NCBI GenBank assembly: GCA_947475995.1
Contig: CANJNI010000016.1
Span: 1 to 64,000 of the forward strand
DNA from: Beijerinckiaceae bacterium
Lineage (GTDB): Bacteria; Pseudomonadota; Alphaproteobacteria; Rhizobiales; Beijerinckiaceae
DNA length: 64,000 nt
Direction of reading: 5' to 3'
Shown one piece after another: positions 35,237-44,135 of the stretch. The first letter of the stretch is position 1. Each line of letters begins with the position of its first letter. The notes under the pieces are model-generated. The model was given only the letters and a program-made list of their open reading frames with translations. It did not search any database and was not told the origin of the DNA. The position numbers were made by a program, and so were the translations under genes.

Positions 35237-35256
35237 GGCCCCGCCGAAGCGGGGCC
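35237..35256 (-). terminator. Terminator of the Gln/Gly-rich protein gene
   Basis: GGCCCCGC and GCGGGGCC around a CGAA (TTCG on minus) tetraloop, followed on the minus strand by TTTCGCTTTCC. It lies 6 bp past the stop codon at 35263. Confidence 0.8.
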
Positions 35257-35262
35257 CATCGT

Positions 35263-35475
35263 TCAGCGCTGATTCTGCTGATTGTCCTTCTGGTCGCCCT
35301 GTCGCTGCTGATCCTGCTGGCCCTGCTGGCCCTGCTTCTGCTGCCCGCCGTGGTCGTCGGACTTGCGGTTCCCCTGGTCCTGCTGGTTCTGGCCGGACTT
35401 GTCGCCGCCCATTCCCTGACCCTGCTGGCCCTGGCCCTGGCCTTGACCCTGTCCGCCTTGCTGCTGATTTGCCAT
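35263..35475 (-). CDS. Gln/Gly-rich intrinsically disordered mini-protein
   Basis: 70 residues made almost entirely of Q, G, D, K, N and R with QGQGQG-type repeats and no hydrophobic core. GAGGAG is well placed before ATG 35475 and a strong terminator follows, which supports real expression despite low complexity. No known domain. Such hydrophilic, disordered proteins are often desiccation or stress protectants (inference only). It sits upstream of, and on the same strand as, the PRC-barrel gene. Confidence 0.7.
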   Translation of the reverse strand: MANQQQGGQGQGQGQGQQGQGMGGDKSGQNQQDQGNRKSDDHGGQQKQGQQGQQDQQRQGDQKDNQQNQR

Positions 35476-35836
35476 GTGGTGCTCCTCTAATCCCCGCCCG
35501 CAGGAGAAACCTGCTTCTGTGGGGTGAGGTTCCGGATGCGCGCCAAAACAAAAAAGCCCGCCCCGGCACTGGAGAGCCGAAGGCGGGCCAATCGCTCTAT
35601 CTGGGGGCAAATCAAGCGATATGGCGTAACCCGGCAGTTCCCGAGCGGTTCCGCATCGACAAAGAATTTTTGCGGCGGGAGCTTGGCCGGCAACGCATCA
35701 GGGAGTGTGCCGGTTCCGTCACCGGGCCCCAATTTTTGCAGCCAAGCTATTCATATTACTTGTTTATCTGCCCCGACTCGCTCTACCCAAAGGGGTAGAA
35801 ACACCACCGGTCCGGTGGATTGTTGGGGGCTACGGC
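35476..35836. other. Gene-poor 361-bp region with an orphan minus-strand terminator
   Basis: No convincing coding frame. At 35556-35562 and 35582-35588, GCCCGCC and GGCGGGC form a stem followed on the minus strand by TTTTTTGTTTT, a good terminator with no annotated gene feeding it. A weak promoter-like pair (TTGGGT, 17 bp, ATAAAC on the minus strand, near 35765-35795) could start a transcript of roughly 200 nt. Confidence 0.35.
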
Positions 35837-36058
35837 ATGTTCACTCTGGTGGTGGTCGCCTGTCTGCAGGCGCAGAATTGCGCGCTCGATCCCGGCACGC
35901 TTGTCATCCGCACGATGCGCGACCTGTCGCTGGAGAAATGCCAGAAGATCGCGTGGCCCGTCGTCAACGGACTGCCCGAACTCGACGAGGGACGCGAGTA
36001 CCATCCGGTCTGCGCGAACCAGACGTCCTATGATCGCATCATGCGCGTGCGGGTGTGA
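35837..36058 (+). CDS. Small cysteine-containing, probably secreted protein
   Basis: 73 residues beginning MFTLVVVACLQAQNC, a short hydrophobic start that could be a signal or lipoprotein-like leader (VACL resembles a lipobox core but sits very close to the N-terminus). The rest has scattered cysteines (NC, KC, VC) that could form disulfides, and ends DRIMRVRV. No recognised family. An ATG at 35837 with GGGGG nearby is used; a longer in-frame start at 35705 is less likely. Confidence 0.55.
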   Translation: MFTLVVVACLQAQNCALDPGTLVIRTMRDLSLEKCQKIAWPVVNGLPELDEGREYHPVCANQTSYDRIMRVRV

Positions 36059-36133
36059 GACCGGCGTAGCGAAGGTTGCGGTTTGCGTCTAGATTCCTGT
36101 CCAATGGCGATCAAAAGCCGCTGTGAGGAAATC

Positions 36134-37210
36134 ATGACGCTGATCCTGTCGAACGACGATGTCGAAAAGTTGCTGACGATGCCCGATTGCATCGAGGCGC
36201 TGGAAGCGGCCTATGAAGAACTGGCCGAAGGTCGCGGCGTATCGCGGCAGCGCTCCGATTGCATCACCCCGACCACGTGGAGCGAGGACGCAATCTACGG
36301 CCTCAAGTCGATGGATGGCGTAATCCCGCGACTCGGCGTCGGGGCGATCCGGATCAACTCCGACATCATTCGCAATCCGCTGGTGGGAAACACGCGCCGC
36401 CGCGTGAAAGTGCCTGCGGCGCCGAACGACCGCTATGTCGGACTGGTGCTGCTGTTCTCCACGCACAATGGCGAGCCGCTCGCGATGTTTCCGGACGGCG
36501 TGCTGCAACATATCCGGGTCGGGGCGACCAACGGGCTCGGGGTCAAGTACATGGCCCGCAAGAACGCCGAGACAGTCGGCATACTGGGCTCGGGCTGGCA
36601 GGCTGAAACGCAACTCACCGCAGCCTGCGCGGTGCGCGATATCAAATCCATCCGCTGCTTTTCGCCCAGCCGGGAAAATCGCGAAGCGTTTTCGGCGCGC
36701 ATGAGCGAGGTTCTGGGCATTCCGGTGACGCCGGTGGATCAGCCCGAAGATGCAATCCGGGGCGTGGATATCGCCATGTGCGGCAGTAACTCGACCGACC
36801 CGATTTTCTTCAAGCAATGGATCGAGCCCGGCATGCACCTGTCGTCGATCAAGAAGCCGGAGATCGAACCCGCTGCGATCAAATCAGCCGACAAGGTCGT
36901 CGTGCATACGCATGATCCGGGTCCGATCCTCGTGGTCGCGAAGGGCGCGAAGTTCACCGAGGAATCCAAGGGCGAAGGGTGGAACAAGCGGCACGGAATC
37001 GATTTCGACAAGATGCCGACGCTGCCGGACATGATCGTGGGGCGCTATGCGGGCCGCGACGACGACAAGCAGGTGACCTGCTTCCTCAACAATCTGGGGC
37101 TTGGCTATCAATTCGCCGCCGCGGGCTCTGTCATCTACAAGCGCGCGAAGGAACAGGGCGTCGGCCATGAATTGCCGACCGACTGGTTCACCGAAACCGT
37201 GCACCCCTGA
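36134..37210 (+). CDS. Ornithine cyclodeaminase / mu-crystallin family protein
   Basis: 358 residues. Rossmann NAD(P) motif VGILGSGWQAETQL at about residue 150, a typical N-terminal LSNDDVEKLLTMPDCIEALE, and HIRVGATNGLGVKYMAR. The family includes ornithine cyclodeaminases, alanine dehydrogenases and ketimine reductases; the substrate cannot be fixed. GAGGAA precedes ATG 36134; an upstream in-frame ATG (36104) is possible. A REP-like palindrome follows directly. Confidence 0.87.
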   Translation: MTLILSNDDVEKLLTMPDCIEALEAAYEELAEGRGVSRQRSDCITPTTWSEDAIYGLKSMDGVIPRLGVGAIRINSDIIRNPLVGNTRRRVKVPAAPNDRYVGLVLLFSTHNGEPLAMFPDGVLQHIRVGATNGLGVKYMARKNAETVGILGSGWQAETQLTAACAVRDIKSIRCFSPSRENREAFSARMSEVLGIPVTPVDQPEDAIRGVDIAMCGSNSTDPIFFKQWIEPGMHLSSIKKPEIEPAAIKSADKVVVHTHDPGPILVVAKGAKFTEESKGEGWNKRHGIDFDKMPTLPDMIVGRYAGRDDDKQVTCFLNNLGLGYQFAAAGSVIYKRAKEQGVGHELPTDWFTETVHP

Positions 37211-37217
37211 GACTTCC

Positions 37218-37306
37218 CGTCATTGCGAGCGCGGGCTTTAGCCCGCGCGAAGCAATCCATTGCCGTGAGGCCGGATTGCTTCGTCGCTGCGCTCCTCGCA
37301 ATGACG
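37218..37306. repeat. REP-like palindromic repeat (rhizobial type)
   Basis: An 89-bp palindrome with outer arms CGTCATTGCGAG / CTCGCAATGACG, middle arms AAGCAATCC / GGATTGCTT, and an internal dyad GCGCGGGC-TTTA-GCCCGCGC. Elements with GTCATTGCGAGCG ends are dispersed in many Hyphomicrobiales genomes and fold into long cruciforms. It sits between convergent genes. Confidence 0.85.
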
Positions 37307-37324
37307 GCAGGCTATCGAGCGCTC

Positions 37325-38269
37325 TCAGTACCCGTTGTGGGTGTAGCACATGCGCTCGACGTTCATCGGCAGCATCGCCTGATAGCCGCCCCAGCTCTCA
37401 TACTTCGGCAGCTTGATCTCGCGCATCGCGGTGTCATTGCACTTGCCTTCGGCAGCGGCGGTCTTCACGGCTGCGGTCAGGTCCTGGAAGTAGCCGACGA
37501 GGTCGGTCACGTCCTTCTTGGTGCCCAGACGCCCGCCCGGTCCCGGATGGCCGGGGATCAGGCGATCCCAGTCCATCGCCGCCAGACGCTTGAGGGAGTT
37601 TTCCCAGTCAGCCGGGTTGCGCGTGTCGGGCATGTTGCGGAACGGCAGGCCCTGAATGGGCGCGAAGTCCACTGCGAAGATCACCTTCTCCTTCGGCAGG
37701 CGCATGACGAGAGCGCCATCGGAATGGTTCGCGCCGATGAACGAGAGTTCAAGCGTCGTGCCGCCGAGCGAAATGGTCTTCTTGTCGCCGATGGTTTCGT
37801 CCGGCATCGGAATGTCGGCCAGCGGGAAACGCTTGAGCTGCGCGGCGGCGTCCTTGTGGGCGATGATCTTCGCGCCCGCATCCTTGAAGGGCTTGCCGCC
37901 CGCGATGTGATCGAAATGCGGGTGGCTGTAGATCAGGTACTTGATCGGCTGGGTCGTGACCTTCTTGATTTCCGCGATGTAGGTCGTCACCGCCTGCGGA
38001 CGGCGCAGGCCGATCGGGTCCGTCGCGATGACGCCCGCCTTGGTGACGACGAACATCGACTGATGGCCCTGATAGCGGAAGATGTAGACGTTATCCGTGC
38101 CGTCGACCTTGGTGGTCGAGAAGAGCGGCGCAGCCGGAGCGGCGGGGGCAGCGGCCGGAGCTGCGGGAGCGGCAGCCGGAGGCGCAGCGGGCGCCTGTGC
38201 GAAAACGGTGGAAGCGGAAAGTATTCCGGCCGCAAAAGCCGAGGCGGCCAAGCTTGCAGTCATGCGCAT
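37325..38269 (-). CDS. Exported MBL-fold metallo-hydrolase
   Basis: 314 residues: signal peptide ending near TVFAQ, an Ala/Pro-rich linker of about 25 residues, then a metallo-beta-lactamase fold with the zinc motif SHPHFDHIAGG, later ligands in GANHSDGAL, VDFAP and PGHPGPGG. It is probably periplasmic. Substrate unknown; related exported enzymes act on thioesters, quinoprotein-linked compounds or lactams. The C-terminus ends RMCYTHNGY. Convergent with the cyclodeaminase-like gene. Confidence 0.87.
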   Translation of the reverse strand: MRMTASLAASAFAAGILSASTVFAQAPAAPPAAAPAAPAAAPAAPAAPLFSTTKVDGTDNVYIFRYQGHQSMFVVTKAGVIATDPIGLRRPQAVTTYIAEIKKVTTQPIKYLIYSHPHFDHIAGGKPFKDAGAKIIAHKDAAAQLKRFPLADIPMPDETIGDKKTISLGGTTLELSFIGANHSDGALVMRLPKEKVIFAVDFAPIQGLPFRNMPDTRNPADWENSLKRLAAMDWDRLIPGHPGPGGRLGTKKDVTDLVGYFQDLTAAVKTAAAEGKCNDTAMREIKLPKYESWGGYQAMLPMNVERMCYTHNGY

Positions 38270-38655
38270 ATTTCATTCCCTTCAGGCTGGATCGCTTGTT
38301 GTGGCCATGGGAACGGCCTTGTTATTGAGCGATCATCAGGCCGGGACGTTATCCCGATCCACCAGCAGGCTGCCTGCAAACAGGGCAAGGAGCAAGAAAA
38401 GCGGAGGCGGAACCGGCGCTTTCGGGATCAAAACAAGTTGAGCGCGGCGCGATTCTGGACGAACGAGACAAATAACTGGCGAAACGCGCATCGGGCGGGT
38501 TGCTTTTGCGCCGCACAACTTCCATATGATGAAGACAGCCTCCCCGAACGCCATGCAAGTTTCGCACGACGTCTGCGCGTCGGGCGCGGTTGAAATTCCG
38601 GCGCGATTCTGTCAATACGCTGCCGTTTCCCCACATCCTTCCGAAAAGGACCGCA
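38270..38655. other. 386-bp intergenic region with a promoter and long leader
   Basis: No supported gene. TTGCTT (38499-38504), a 17-bp spacer and CATATG (38522-38527) form a plausible promoter for the DUF6481 gene, which would have a 5' leader of about 120 nt. No clear riboswitch fold was recognised in that leader. Confidence 0.4.
38499..38527 (+). promoter_or_regulatory. Candidate promoter of the DUF6481 gene
   Basis: TTGCTT-17-CATATG. Spacing is ideal; the -10 match is moderate. Confidence 0.4.
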
Positions 38656-39075
38656 ATGCCCCCGGTGAATGGCGCAAACTTCAAGGACAGGCAAGAAGCC
38701 AGCATCAACGCCAAGAAGGCGCTGCTGGAAAAGTTCAAGTCGAGACCGAAGGCCGACGACCCAGTCGTCATCGAGATGGAGGCCAAGCGCCGCGCCATCG
38801 TGGAGGCCCGTCAGGCCCGCGATGCCGAGCGCGAACGCCAGCGTGCCGAACAGGCCGCTCGCGAAAAGGCCGAGCGGGAACAGCGCGAGCGTTTCGACGC
38901 CGAAGCCCGCGAAAAGGCCCGGATCGAAGCTGAAGCTGCGGCCATCAAGGCGGCCGAGGAAGAGGCTGAAATCAAGGCGCTCATGGAGGCCGAGAAGAAG
39001 GCCGAGCGCGATGCTCGCTACGCCGCCCGCAAGGCGCGCAAGAAAGAGCGCAAGTCCGAGCTTCAGCGCTACTGA
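38656..39075 (+). CDS. DUF6481-type highly charged coiled-coil protein
   Basis: 139 residues, almost entirely a long charged helix rich in E, A, K and R (REKAEREQRERFDAEAREKA), with an N-terminal NFKDRQEASINAKKALLEKF segment that recalls DUF6481. Function unknown; probably cytoplasmic and possibly RNA- or ribosome-associated, since the C-terminus is very basic. AAAAGGA precedes the ATG. Followed by a terminator. Confidence 0.75.
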   Translation: MPPVNGANFKDRQEASINAKKALLEKFKSRPKADDPVVIEMEAKRRAIVEARQARDAERERQRAEQAAREKAEREQRERFDAEAREKARIEAEAAAIKAAEEEAEIKALMEAEKKAERDARYAARKARKKERKSELQRY

Positions 39076-39102
39076 GGCTTTCGGCTATTGATGATTTGTC
39101 GA

Positions 39103-39130
39103 GCGCGCCGTATTTTGCGGCGCGCTTTTC
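39103..39130 (+). terminator. Rho-independent terminator
   Basis: GCGCGCCG, loop TATTTTG, CGGCGCGC and TTTTCATTTT, 28 bp after the DUF6481 stop. Confidence 0.85.
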
Positions 39131-39157
39131 ATTTTGGCCGGGCGCGGAGGAATCACA

Positions 39158-39526
39158 ATGAGCCAGTCTGCCCGCCCGCCCCGCAAGGGCCTCGGCCTGC
39201 GCCTCTATGTGCTTCTCAGCCGTCCGCGTCCTGACGCCGGAAGCCGCGAGCATCTGCGCGAGGAGCACTGGAATTACATCCAGGACCTCGAAGCGCGCGG
39301 CGTCTTGTTCGCCGCCGGTCCTGAAGTGGACGACAACGACGTTTCCCAGGGACCCGGAATCATCGTGATCCGCGCGGCTTCGCTGGCCGCCGCAAAAGCC
39401 ATCGCGGATGCCGAGCCGTTTCATCGCGACGGGTTCAGGGACTACGAAATCCGCACCTGGCGCATCACCGAAGGCGGGTTCGGATTGCGGGTCAGGTTCA
39501 CCGACAAGACGATGTCGATAGAATAA
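39158..39526 (+). CDS. YciI-like protein
   Basis: 122 residues with the ferredoxin-like YciI/DGPF pattern: YVLLSRPRPDAGSREHLREEH (active-site-like His), a strand GVLFAAGPEVD, and AKAIADAEPFHRDGF. YciI proteins are small dimeric enzymes of mostly unknown function. GCGGAGGAATC stands just before ATG 39158. It has no close operon partner. Confidence 0.8.
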   Translation: MSQSARPPRKGLGLRLYVLLSRPRPDAGSREHLREEHWNYIQDLEARGVLFAAGPEVDDNDVSQGPGIIVIRAASLAAAKAIADAEPFHRDGFRDYEIRTWRITEGGFGLRVRFTDKTMSIE

Positions 39527-39693
39527 GTATTTGGTATTTCATGGCAAATTGTCCGCTCCGCAATTTTCCGGATGCGGATATACATTTGATTCTTCAATTT
39601 CATGAAAATCGCTTGCCGTTAACGTTTTAGGGCGAGCCCTGACCTTAGGTTAAGCGCGAGGATTTTAGCCAATATTGAATTGCGGGCGGCCCC

Positions 39694-40461
39694 ATGCGGC
39701 AGAAACTTCCGTTGGTTGATCGAGCGGCGTACTGGTCCGACGTCGTGACCCATGTGGCGGGCAAGACGATGACAGCCATCGCGTGTTCAGCGGTGGTGGC
39801 CGGTCTTCTTCTCGAATATCTGGGCGAATCGCGCATCACCACGATCCTCGTGGCACTGATCGGCCCGGCCCTGTTCACACCGGTGCTGGCCTGGGCGGCC
39901 TATGCGTCGTGGCGCGAATCCGCTGAACTGAAGCAACGTCTGCGGGCCATGGCCCAGATCGAGACGCTGCCGTCCGTGCTGAACACGGCCTCCTTCGTCA
40001 ATTTCGGAGACAGGCTGCGCTCCATCGCGATCCGCCAGCGCCGTCAGCTCAGCATGATGACGGTGGAGATCCGGCATTTTGACACGATCCGCGACACGCT
40101 CGGCCGCCGCCGCGGCGACGCATTGATCCGGCTGTTCGCCGAGCAGATCGTCAAGACGATCCGCGCCGAGGCCGACATTGTCTGCCGCGTGAAGGAAGCG
40201 AAATTCGCAATCCTGCTGATTGACGCCGATTTCGAGGGATCGCGCCGCGTTGCGCAGCGGATGCTCAACAAGATCGAACGGGCGGATTTCGGCGGAACGT
40301 TCATGACGGCAGGCGTCTGCATCGCAACGCTGGAGCCGACAGACAAGTCGATCGAGGATTTCCTCGATCGCACCGAGACGACGCCGTTCACGGGTCTTGA
40401 GTCGCTGGTCGAAAAGACGCCGGAGACGTCCGCAGAGGTTCAGGTGGCGAAAGCCGCCTGA
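39694..40461 (+). CDS. Membrane protein with degenerate GGDEF domain
   Basis: 255 residues: two N-terminal membrane helices (about residues 28-70), a short linker, and a GGDEF-fold domain at about 95-235. The fold is recognisable from HFDTIRDTLGRRRGDALIRLFAEQI and ADIVCRVKEAKFAILLID, but the GGDEF signature itself reads KEAKF, so the catalytic Gly-Gly and acidic residues are lost. It should not make c-di-GMP and could be a structural or GTP/c-di-GMP-sensing remnant. The AT-richer 167 bp upstream presumably hold its promoter. Convergent with frr. Confidence 0.8.
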   Translation: MRQKLPLVDRAAYWSDVVTHVAGKTMTAIACSAVVAGLLLEYLGESRITTILVALIGPALFTPVLAWAAYASWRESAELKQRLRAMAQIETLPSVLNTASFVNFGDRLRSIAIRQRRQLSMMTVEIRHFDTIRDTLGRRRGDALIRLFAEQIVKTIRAEADIVCRVKEAKFAILLIDADFEGSRRVAQRMLNKIERADFGGTFMTAGVCIATLEPTDKSIEDFLDRTETTPFTGLESLVEKTPETSAEVQVAKAA

Positions 40462-40486
40462 TGATTGGAGGACGCGACAGCGCGCC

Positions 40487-41050
40487 CTACACCTGCATGA
40501 TTTCCTTTTCCTTCGCCGCAAGGGCCTGATCGATTTCGGCGATGTGCTGATCGGTCGCCTTCTGAACCTCGGCCTCGTGACGCTTCTCGTCGTCCTCGCT
40601 GATGACCTTGTCCTTCACCAGCTTCTTGAGGATGTCCATGCCGTCGCGGCGCACGTGACGGACGGAGACCTTTGCTTCCTCGGCGTATTTGTGGGCGACC
40701 TTCGCGAGTTCCTTGCGGCGCTGCTCGTTCAGTTCGGGAATGCGCAGGCGGATCACCTGCCCTTCCGTGTTCGGCGTCAGACCGAGATTCGAGTTCTGGA
40801 TGGCCTTTTCGACGGCCTGCACCATGCTGCGGTCCCACACCTGCACGGACAGCATGCGCGACTCGGGGACACTGACGGTGGCGACCTGCGTGAGCGGCAT
40901 CCGGGCCCCGTAGGCCTCGACCGTGATGGGCTCGACGAGGCTCGCGGAGGCGCGGCCCGTGCGCAGGCCCGACAATTCCTGCTTCAGGCTGTTGATAGCG
41001 CCCTGCATGCGGCGCTTGATGTCGGCGAGATCGAACGTGACGACGGCCAT
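40487..41050 (-). CDS. frr: Ribosome recycling factor
   Basis: 187 residues. It splits post-termination ribosomes together with EF-G. Typical text: [44 protein letters not shown], and the RVPIPxL-equivalent [18 protein letters not shown]. It follows pyrH by 19 bp on the same strand, the standard pyrH-frr pair. Confidence 0.97.
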   Translation of the reverse strand: MAVVTFDLADIKRRMQGAINSLKQELSGLRTGRASASLVEPITVEAYGARMPLTQVATVSVPESRMLSVQVWDRSMVQAVEKAIQNSNLGLTPNTEGQVIRLRIPELNEQRRKELAKVAHKYAEEAKVSVRHVRRDGMDILKKLVKDKVISEDDEKRHEAEVQKATDQHIAEIDQALAAKEKEIMQV

Positions 41051-41069
41051 GTCTTATCCTTTCAGGCGC

Positions 41070-41783
41070 TCAGGGCGCGACCAGGGTGAAACGTCCCTGC
41101 CCCTGCAGGGCGGCGCTGATGGCGCCCGCCTCCGCGATGGAAAAGACGATTATCGGAATACGGTTCTCGCGGGCAAGCGCGAAGGCGGCAGTGTCCATCA
41201 CGGCGAGGTTCTTCGAGATGGCCTCGTCCTGCGTGAGCGTCTCGTAGCGCGTCGCTTTGGGGTCCTTCTTGGGATCGGCGGTGTAGACGCCGTCGACCTG
41301 CGTGGCCTTCATGACCGCATCCGCAGAAAGTTCGGCAGCGCGCAACGCTGCACCGGTGTCCGTTGTGAAAAAAGGATTGCCGGTGCCGCCGGCCAGGATC
41401 GTCACCCGCTGCTTGGCGAGATGGTTCAGGGCCGCCTGCCGCGAATAGGGCTGGCAAAGGCTCGGCATCGGCACTGCCGAGAGGGCACGGGCGGACTGGC
41501 CCTGCATCTCGATCGCCTGTTCGAGCGCCAGCGCGTTCATGACGGTCGCCAGCATGCCGATGGAATCGGCGCGCGCACGCTCGATGCCCTTGTCGGCGCC
41601 CTGGATGCCGCGAAAGAAGTTTCCGCCGCCGACCACGACGCCGATCTCGGCGCCCAGCGAAGCTGCGGTCGCCAGATCCTTGGCGATGCGCTGCAGCGTG
41701 CCCAGATCAAGCCCATGGGTGAGGTTGCCCATGAGGGCTTCGCCGGAAAGTTTGACGATGACACGTTTCCAGCGAACAGACAT
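41070..41783 (-). CDS. pyrH: Uridylate kinase
   Basis: 237 residues, amino-acid-kinase fold, hexameric UMP kinase. VIVKLSGEALMG at the N-terminus, GVVVGGGNFFRG, the AGGTGNPFFTTDTGAALRA loop and VDGVYTADPKKDP are diagnostic. It makes UDP for nucleotide synthesis. Separated from tsf by a strong terminator, so pyrH-frr form their own transcript. Confidence 0.97.
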   Translation of the reverse strand: MSVRWKRVIVKLSGEALMGNLTHGLDLGTLQRIAKDLATAASLGAEIGVVVGGGNFFRGIQGADKGIERARADSIGMLATVMNALALEQAIEMQGQSARALSAVPMPSLCQPYSRQAALNHLAKQRVTILAGGTGNPFFTTDTGAALRAAELSADAVMKATQVDGVYTADPKKDPKATRYETLTQDEAISKNLAVMDTAAFALARENRIPIIVFSIAEAGAISAALQGQGRFTLVAP

Positions 41784-41896
41784 GGCGGCTCCAGTTCAGA
41801 CAGACCTGCGAAACGGCGATCCGATTCGCTGCGGGACTTTAGCCCAATTGGGCGGCTGCTGCCCCGCCCGAAGGCAAACAGGGTAACGGACTCAAC

Positions 41897-41925
41897 AAAA
41901 AAGGCGGCCCGAAAGCCGCCCTTTT
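41897..41925 (-). terminator. Rho-independent terminator after tsf
   Basis: GGCGGC and GCCGCC around CCGAAA, followed on the minus strand by TTTTTT. It lies 22 bp beyond the tsf stop and isolates rpsB-tsf from pyrH-frr. Confidence 0.9.
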
Positions 41926-41946
41926 AACTATTGCCGAGGAATGCGA

Positions 41947-42876
41947 TCAGGCGCCGCCTGCAGCCGCCGCGACTTCCGCCGCGAAATCCGATTCCTGCTT
42001 CTCGATGCCTTCGCCGAGCGCGTAACGCACGAAACCCTTCAGGGTGACGGGCGCGCCAGCCGCCTTGGCGGCTTCCTGCACGACCTGACCGATGGTCTTG
42101 TTGTTGTGCTCGGCGTGGATCGAGGGCTGATCAATAAGGCAGACCTGCTTGTAATAGGTCTTCAGGCCCGACTCGAGGATCTTCTCCAGCACGTTGGCGG
42201 GCTTGCCGGCGTTCTTGTCGGCCAGCACGGCGCGTTCACGGGCCACGATAGCCTGATCGAGACCAGAAGCCTCCAGAGCCAGCGGAGCCGCAGCCGCGAC
42301 ATGCAGGGCGATCTGCTTGCCGAGCGCAGACAGCGCGTCCGCATTGCCGGTTGATTCAAGACCGACGAGCACGCCGATCTTGCCAAGGCCTTCGCTGATT
42401 GCGTTGTGGACATAATACGACACAACGCCCGCAGAAACTTCGACCGAGGCCGCGCGGCGCAGCGTCATGTTTTCGCCGATGGTCGCGATGGCGTTGGTGA
42501 TCTTGTCGGCGACAGTGCCGCCACCCGCGTAGTCAGAAGCCTTGATGGCTTCGACGTCGGTCAGCCCCTTGGCCAGCGCAACCTGGGCGACGCCGCGCAC
42601 GAGCGCCTGGAAGTCATCGTTCCGGGCGACGAAATCGGTTTCGGAGTTGAGTTCGACCACAACGCCCTTCGCGCCCTGAACGGCGACGCCCACGAGGCCT
42701 TCAGCAGCCACGCGGCCGGACTTCTTGGCGGCCTGCGACAGACCCTTCTTGCGCAGCCAGTCGACAGCGGCTTCGATATCGCCGTCGGTTTCGCCGAGCG
42801 CCTTCTTGCAATCCATCATTCCGGCGCCGGTCTTCTCGCGAAGATCCTTCACCAGTGCGGCAGTAATGGCGGCCAT
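41947..42876 (-). CDS. tsf: Elongation factor Ts
   Basis: 309 residues. The N-terminal UBA-like module [20 protein letters not shown] contacts EF-Tu, followed by [15 protein letters not shown] and the dimerisation core. It recycles EF-Tu-GDP. ATG 42876 is chosen at the conserved [13 protein letters not shown]; upstream sequence in frame is leader. Downstream partner of rpsB. Confidence 0.97.
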   Translation of the reverse strand: MAAITAALVKDLREKTGAGMMDCKKALGETDGDIEAAVDWLRKKGLSQAAKKSGRVAAEGLVGVAVQGAKGVVVELNSETDFVARNDDFQALVRGVAQVALAKGLTDVEAIKASDYAGGGTVADKITNAIATIGENMTLRRAASVEVSAGVVSYYVHNAISEGLGKIGVLVGLESTGNADALSALGKQIALHVAAAAPLALEASGLDQAIVARERAVLADKNAGKPANVLEKILESGLKTYYKQVCLIDQPSIHAEHNNKTIGQVVQEAAKAAGAPVTLKGFVRYALGEGIEKQESDFAAEVAAAAGGA

Positions 42877-42953
42877 GGGAGGTTCCTTTCGTTGGGCCCG
42901 CGATTTCTCACGCGCGGCCAAAGATTTTGTGACAGTGCTTTTTCAAGTAAGTC

Positions 42954-42976
42954 GGGCCGAAGCATGGCTCCGGCCC
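42954..42976 (-). other. Hairpin in the rpsB-tsf intergenic region
   Basis: GGGCCG and CGGCCC arms with AGC/GCT inside and a 3-nt loop, without a T-run. Plausibly an attenuator or RNA-processing hairpin controlling the S2 to EF-Ts ratio. Confidence 0.45.
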
Positions 42977-43002
42977 GTCAATTCAGTTCCGATCGGCCAG
43001 GA

Positions 43003-44022
43003 TCAGCCGGCCAGCATGGCGCGGGCCGAGTTGATCCAGCCGTCCCGCTCCATCCGGCCGCTCAGCTTGAGCTTCTGGTCAACGGACTTGGCGTCGTCGG
43101 CGCTCATGGCGGCGATCTGCCAGTAGTGGAAGATGCCACCGTCGTTCAGCTTCTTCACCAGCTGCGGGCCGACGCCGGGCAGCTTGGCGAGATCGTCCGG
43201 AGCGCCGCGCGGAGCGCTGAGCAGCTCGAAGGCTTCTGTCGGAGCGTCGAGTTCCACGACGGCGGCAGTCGCCTCCGGCAGGTTGACCTCGACAGGAGCT
43301 TCCTGCTCGCCCATGTCCATGCCCGAAGAGCCCTGGCTGCGCGAGATGCCGTCAATGGCGGCCCGGGCGATCAGGTCGCAGTAGAGCGCAATCGCGCGGC
43401 CGGCGTCGTCGTTGCCCGGAACCGGGAAGCGGATGCCGTCCGGATCGCAGTTCGTGTCGACGATGGCGGCGACCGGGATGTTGAGGCGGTTCGCCTCCTT
43501 GATGGCGAGCTGTTCCTTGTTCGTGTCGATCACGAAGATCAGGTCCGGCGTGCCGCCCATGTCCTTGATGCCGCCCAGCGCCTTCTCAAGCTTGTCGCGC
43601 TCGCGCGACAGCATGAGGCGCTCCTTCTTGGTCAGGCCGGCCGCGCCGGAGCTGAGCTGCTCGTCGAGCTTGCGCAGACGGGCGATGGAGCCAGAAATGG
43701 TCTTCCAGTTGGTGAGCATGCCGCCCAGCCAGCGGGAGTTGATGTAGTACTGGGCCGAACGCTTCGCGGCGTCGGCGATCTGCTCGGCCGCCTGGCGCTT
43801 GGTGCCGACGAACAGCACGCGGCCGCCCTTGGCGACCGTATCCGACACGGCCTTCAGGGCCTGATGCAGCAGCGGCACCGTCTGGGCGAGGTCGATGATG
43901 TGAATGTTGTTGCGAGCGCCGAAGATAAAGGGCGCCATCTTCGGGTTCCAGCGGTGCGACTGGTGGCCGAAATGGGCTCCGGCTTCGAGGAGCGAACGCA
44001 TGGTGAAATCGGGCAGAGCCAT
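43003..44022 (-). CDS. rpsB: 30S ribosomal protein S2 with C-terminal extension
   Basis: 339 residues against about 240 in E. coli. The S2 core (residues 1-235: [50 protein letters not shown]) is complete. The additional ~90 residues hold an acidic linker and a helix-hairpin-helix-like module, [21 protein letters not shown]. Extended S2 proteins are known in alphaproteobacteria. Start ATG 44022, with GGAGAAG upstream and a good promoter 114 bp away. Confidence 0.96.
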   Translation of the reverse strand: MALPDFTMRSLLEAGAHFGHQSHRWNPKMAPFIFGARNNIHIIDLAQTVPLLHQALKAVSDTVAKGGRVLFVGTKRQAAEQIADAAKRSAQYYINSRWLGGMLTNWKTISGSIARLRKLDEQLSSGAAGLTKKERLMLSRERDKLEKALGGIKDMGGTPDLIFVIDTNKEQLAIKEANRLNIPVAAIVDTNCDPDGIRFPVPGNDDAGRAIALYCDLIARAAIDGISRSQGSSGMDMGEQEAPVEVNLPEATAAVVELDAPTEAFELLSAPRGAPDDLAKLPGVGPQLVKKLNDGGIFHYWQIAAMSADDAKSVDQKLKLSGRMERDGWINSARAMLAG

Positions 44023-44135
44023 AGTCTGTACTTCTCCGGTTAAGCCTCGGCGGAACGTTTGGCGGGCCGTTTGGCCCGTCACCGGAGCGATCCTTGGATC
44101 AGGAGCGCCTGAATTCCGCCTGTGGAATGGGCGCG

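Noticed and set aside
38336-38554. 72-codon minus-strand ORF upstream of the MBL gene with one hydrophobic helix
   Set aside because: No ribosome site and it overlaps the probable promoter of the DUF6481 gene.
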